Positions 5,364 to 5,787 of a DNA stretch of 5,787 nt are shown one piece after another; position 1 is the stretch's first letter; the number at the start of each line of letters is the position of its first letter. The notes under the pieces are model-generated. The model saw only the letters and a program-made list of their open reading frames with translations. It was not told where the DNA came from and did no database searches. The stretch spans positions 1 through 5,787 of the forward strand of contig CAMKAE010000145.1 of NCBI GenBank assembly GCA_946410395.1. Direction: 5' to 3'. The DNA is from an uncultured Clostridia bacterium (GTDB taxonomy: Bacteria > Bacillota > Clostridia > Christensenellales > Aristaeellaceae). Both the position numbers and the translations under genes were made by a program.

Positions 5364-5787
5364 AGCACGGCAGTCTGATGCCGCGTCACATGGCAGGAGA
5401 CGTTCACCGCCACGGGCAGGCCGGCGATGTGCGTGGGCATCGCCAGGATCCGCAGCCCGATGCAGGTGGTACGCCCGCCCAGACCCTGAGGGCCGATGCC
5501 GGTTGCGTTCACCGCCTCCAGCAGCTCATGCTCCAGCCCGGCGTAGAAGGGATCCGGGCTCGTCTCGTCCAGAGGCAGCATCAGCGCGCGCTTGGCCAGC
5601 TCTGCCACCATCTCAAAGTCACCGCCGATCCCCACGCCCAGCACCATCGGCGGGCAGGGGTTGGCGCCGGCCAGGCGGACGGTCTCCAGCACAAAGTCCT
5701 TCACGCCCTGTACGCCCTGCGCCGGGGTCAGCATCTTCAGCCGCGACATGTTCTCGCTGCCGAAGCCCTTGGGCGCCACGGTGAGGG
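5360..5787 (-). CDS. fumA: Fumarate hydratase class I, alpha subunit (N-terminal half cut by window edge)
   Basis: The last 141 codons of the alpha subunit are visible, about half of a protein that is usually near 280 residues. The alpha subunit carries the [4Fe-4S] cluster that activates water and substrate in the fumarate/malate reaction. The fragment opens at the edge with LTVAPKGFGSENMSRLKML, a conserved family segment. It continues with ANPCPP, whose cysteine (codon 5656-5654) is the expected C-terminal cluster ligand, then LGVGIGGDFE, and GIGPQGLGGRTTCIG near the C-terminus. The reading frame is open to the right edge, so the start, the other two cluster cysteines and the promoter are outside. 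The end (TAVL, TGA at 5362-5360) is intact. It pairs with the beta gene at 4526-5092, but the 267-bp spacing between them is unusual for these normally adjacent genes. L(+)-tartrate dehydratase alpha (TtdA) is the main alternative. Confidence 0.92.
   Translation of the reverse strand, partial: LTVAPKGFGSENMSRLKMLTPAQGVQGVKDFVLETVRLAGANPCPPMVLGVGIGGDFEMVAELAKRALMLPLDETSPDPFYAGLEHELLEAVNATGIGPQGLGGRTTCIGLRILAMPTHIAGLPVAVNVSCHVTRHQTAVL

Overview
The window looks like the chromosome of a high-GC member of the Clostridia (Bacillota). The evidence is a DUF4317 protein, a family I know mainly from Clostridia; a Gram-positive style Mfd with a DEEQ box; a two-subunit class I Fe-S fumarase; and a short SRP RNA. 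The exact lineage cannot be fixed from the sequence alone. All recognised genes lie on the minus strand, so the window reads biologically from right to left. There are no credible plus-strand genes.

Right end (5360-5787): the C-terminal half of the alpha subunit of a class I Fe-S fumarate hydratase, cut by the window edge. Next is a 267-bp gap (5093-5359) with no gene. It holds a repeat-rich segment with three G+C-rich hairpins and a four-copy AATTCCG heptamer array, flanked by an 8-bp direct repeat (ATGATCAC). Removing the segment plus one copy of the repeat leaves a 34-nt spacer, as expected for an intact fumA-fumB operon, so it looks like an insertion. The fumarase beta subunit follows (4526-5092). 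Its stop codon overlaps the ATG of a DUF4317 gene (3366-4529) in an ATGA arrangement, implying translational coupling.

Middle (3117-3365): a strong sigma-A-type promoter (-35 TTGCTT, 17-nt spacer, -10 TATACT) drives a signal recognition particle RNA of about 126-135 nt. The RNA is recognised by its apical core and closed by a 10-bp terminal helix followed by a U-tract. A separate bulged hairpin lies between this RNA and the next gene.

Left (1-3116): mfd, the transcription-repair coupling factor, starts at a TTG codon with a good Shine-Dalgarno. It runs 1038 codons to the left edge, so its C-terminal domain is outside the window.

Functionally the window joins a fumarate/malate module with a coupled gene of unknown role, a housekeeping RNA for membrane protein targeting, and a DNA repair translocase. 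No new defence or mobile system is evident. The most unusual points are the repeat insertion that splits the fumarase genes and the coupling of DUF4317 to fumarase.
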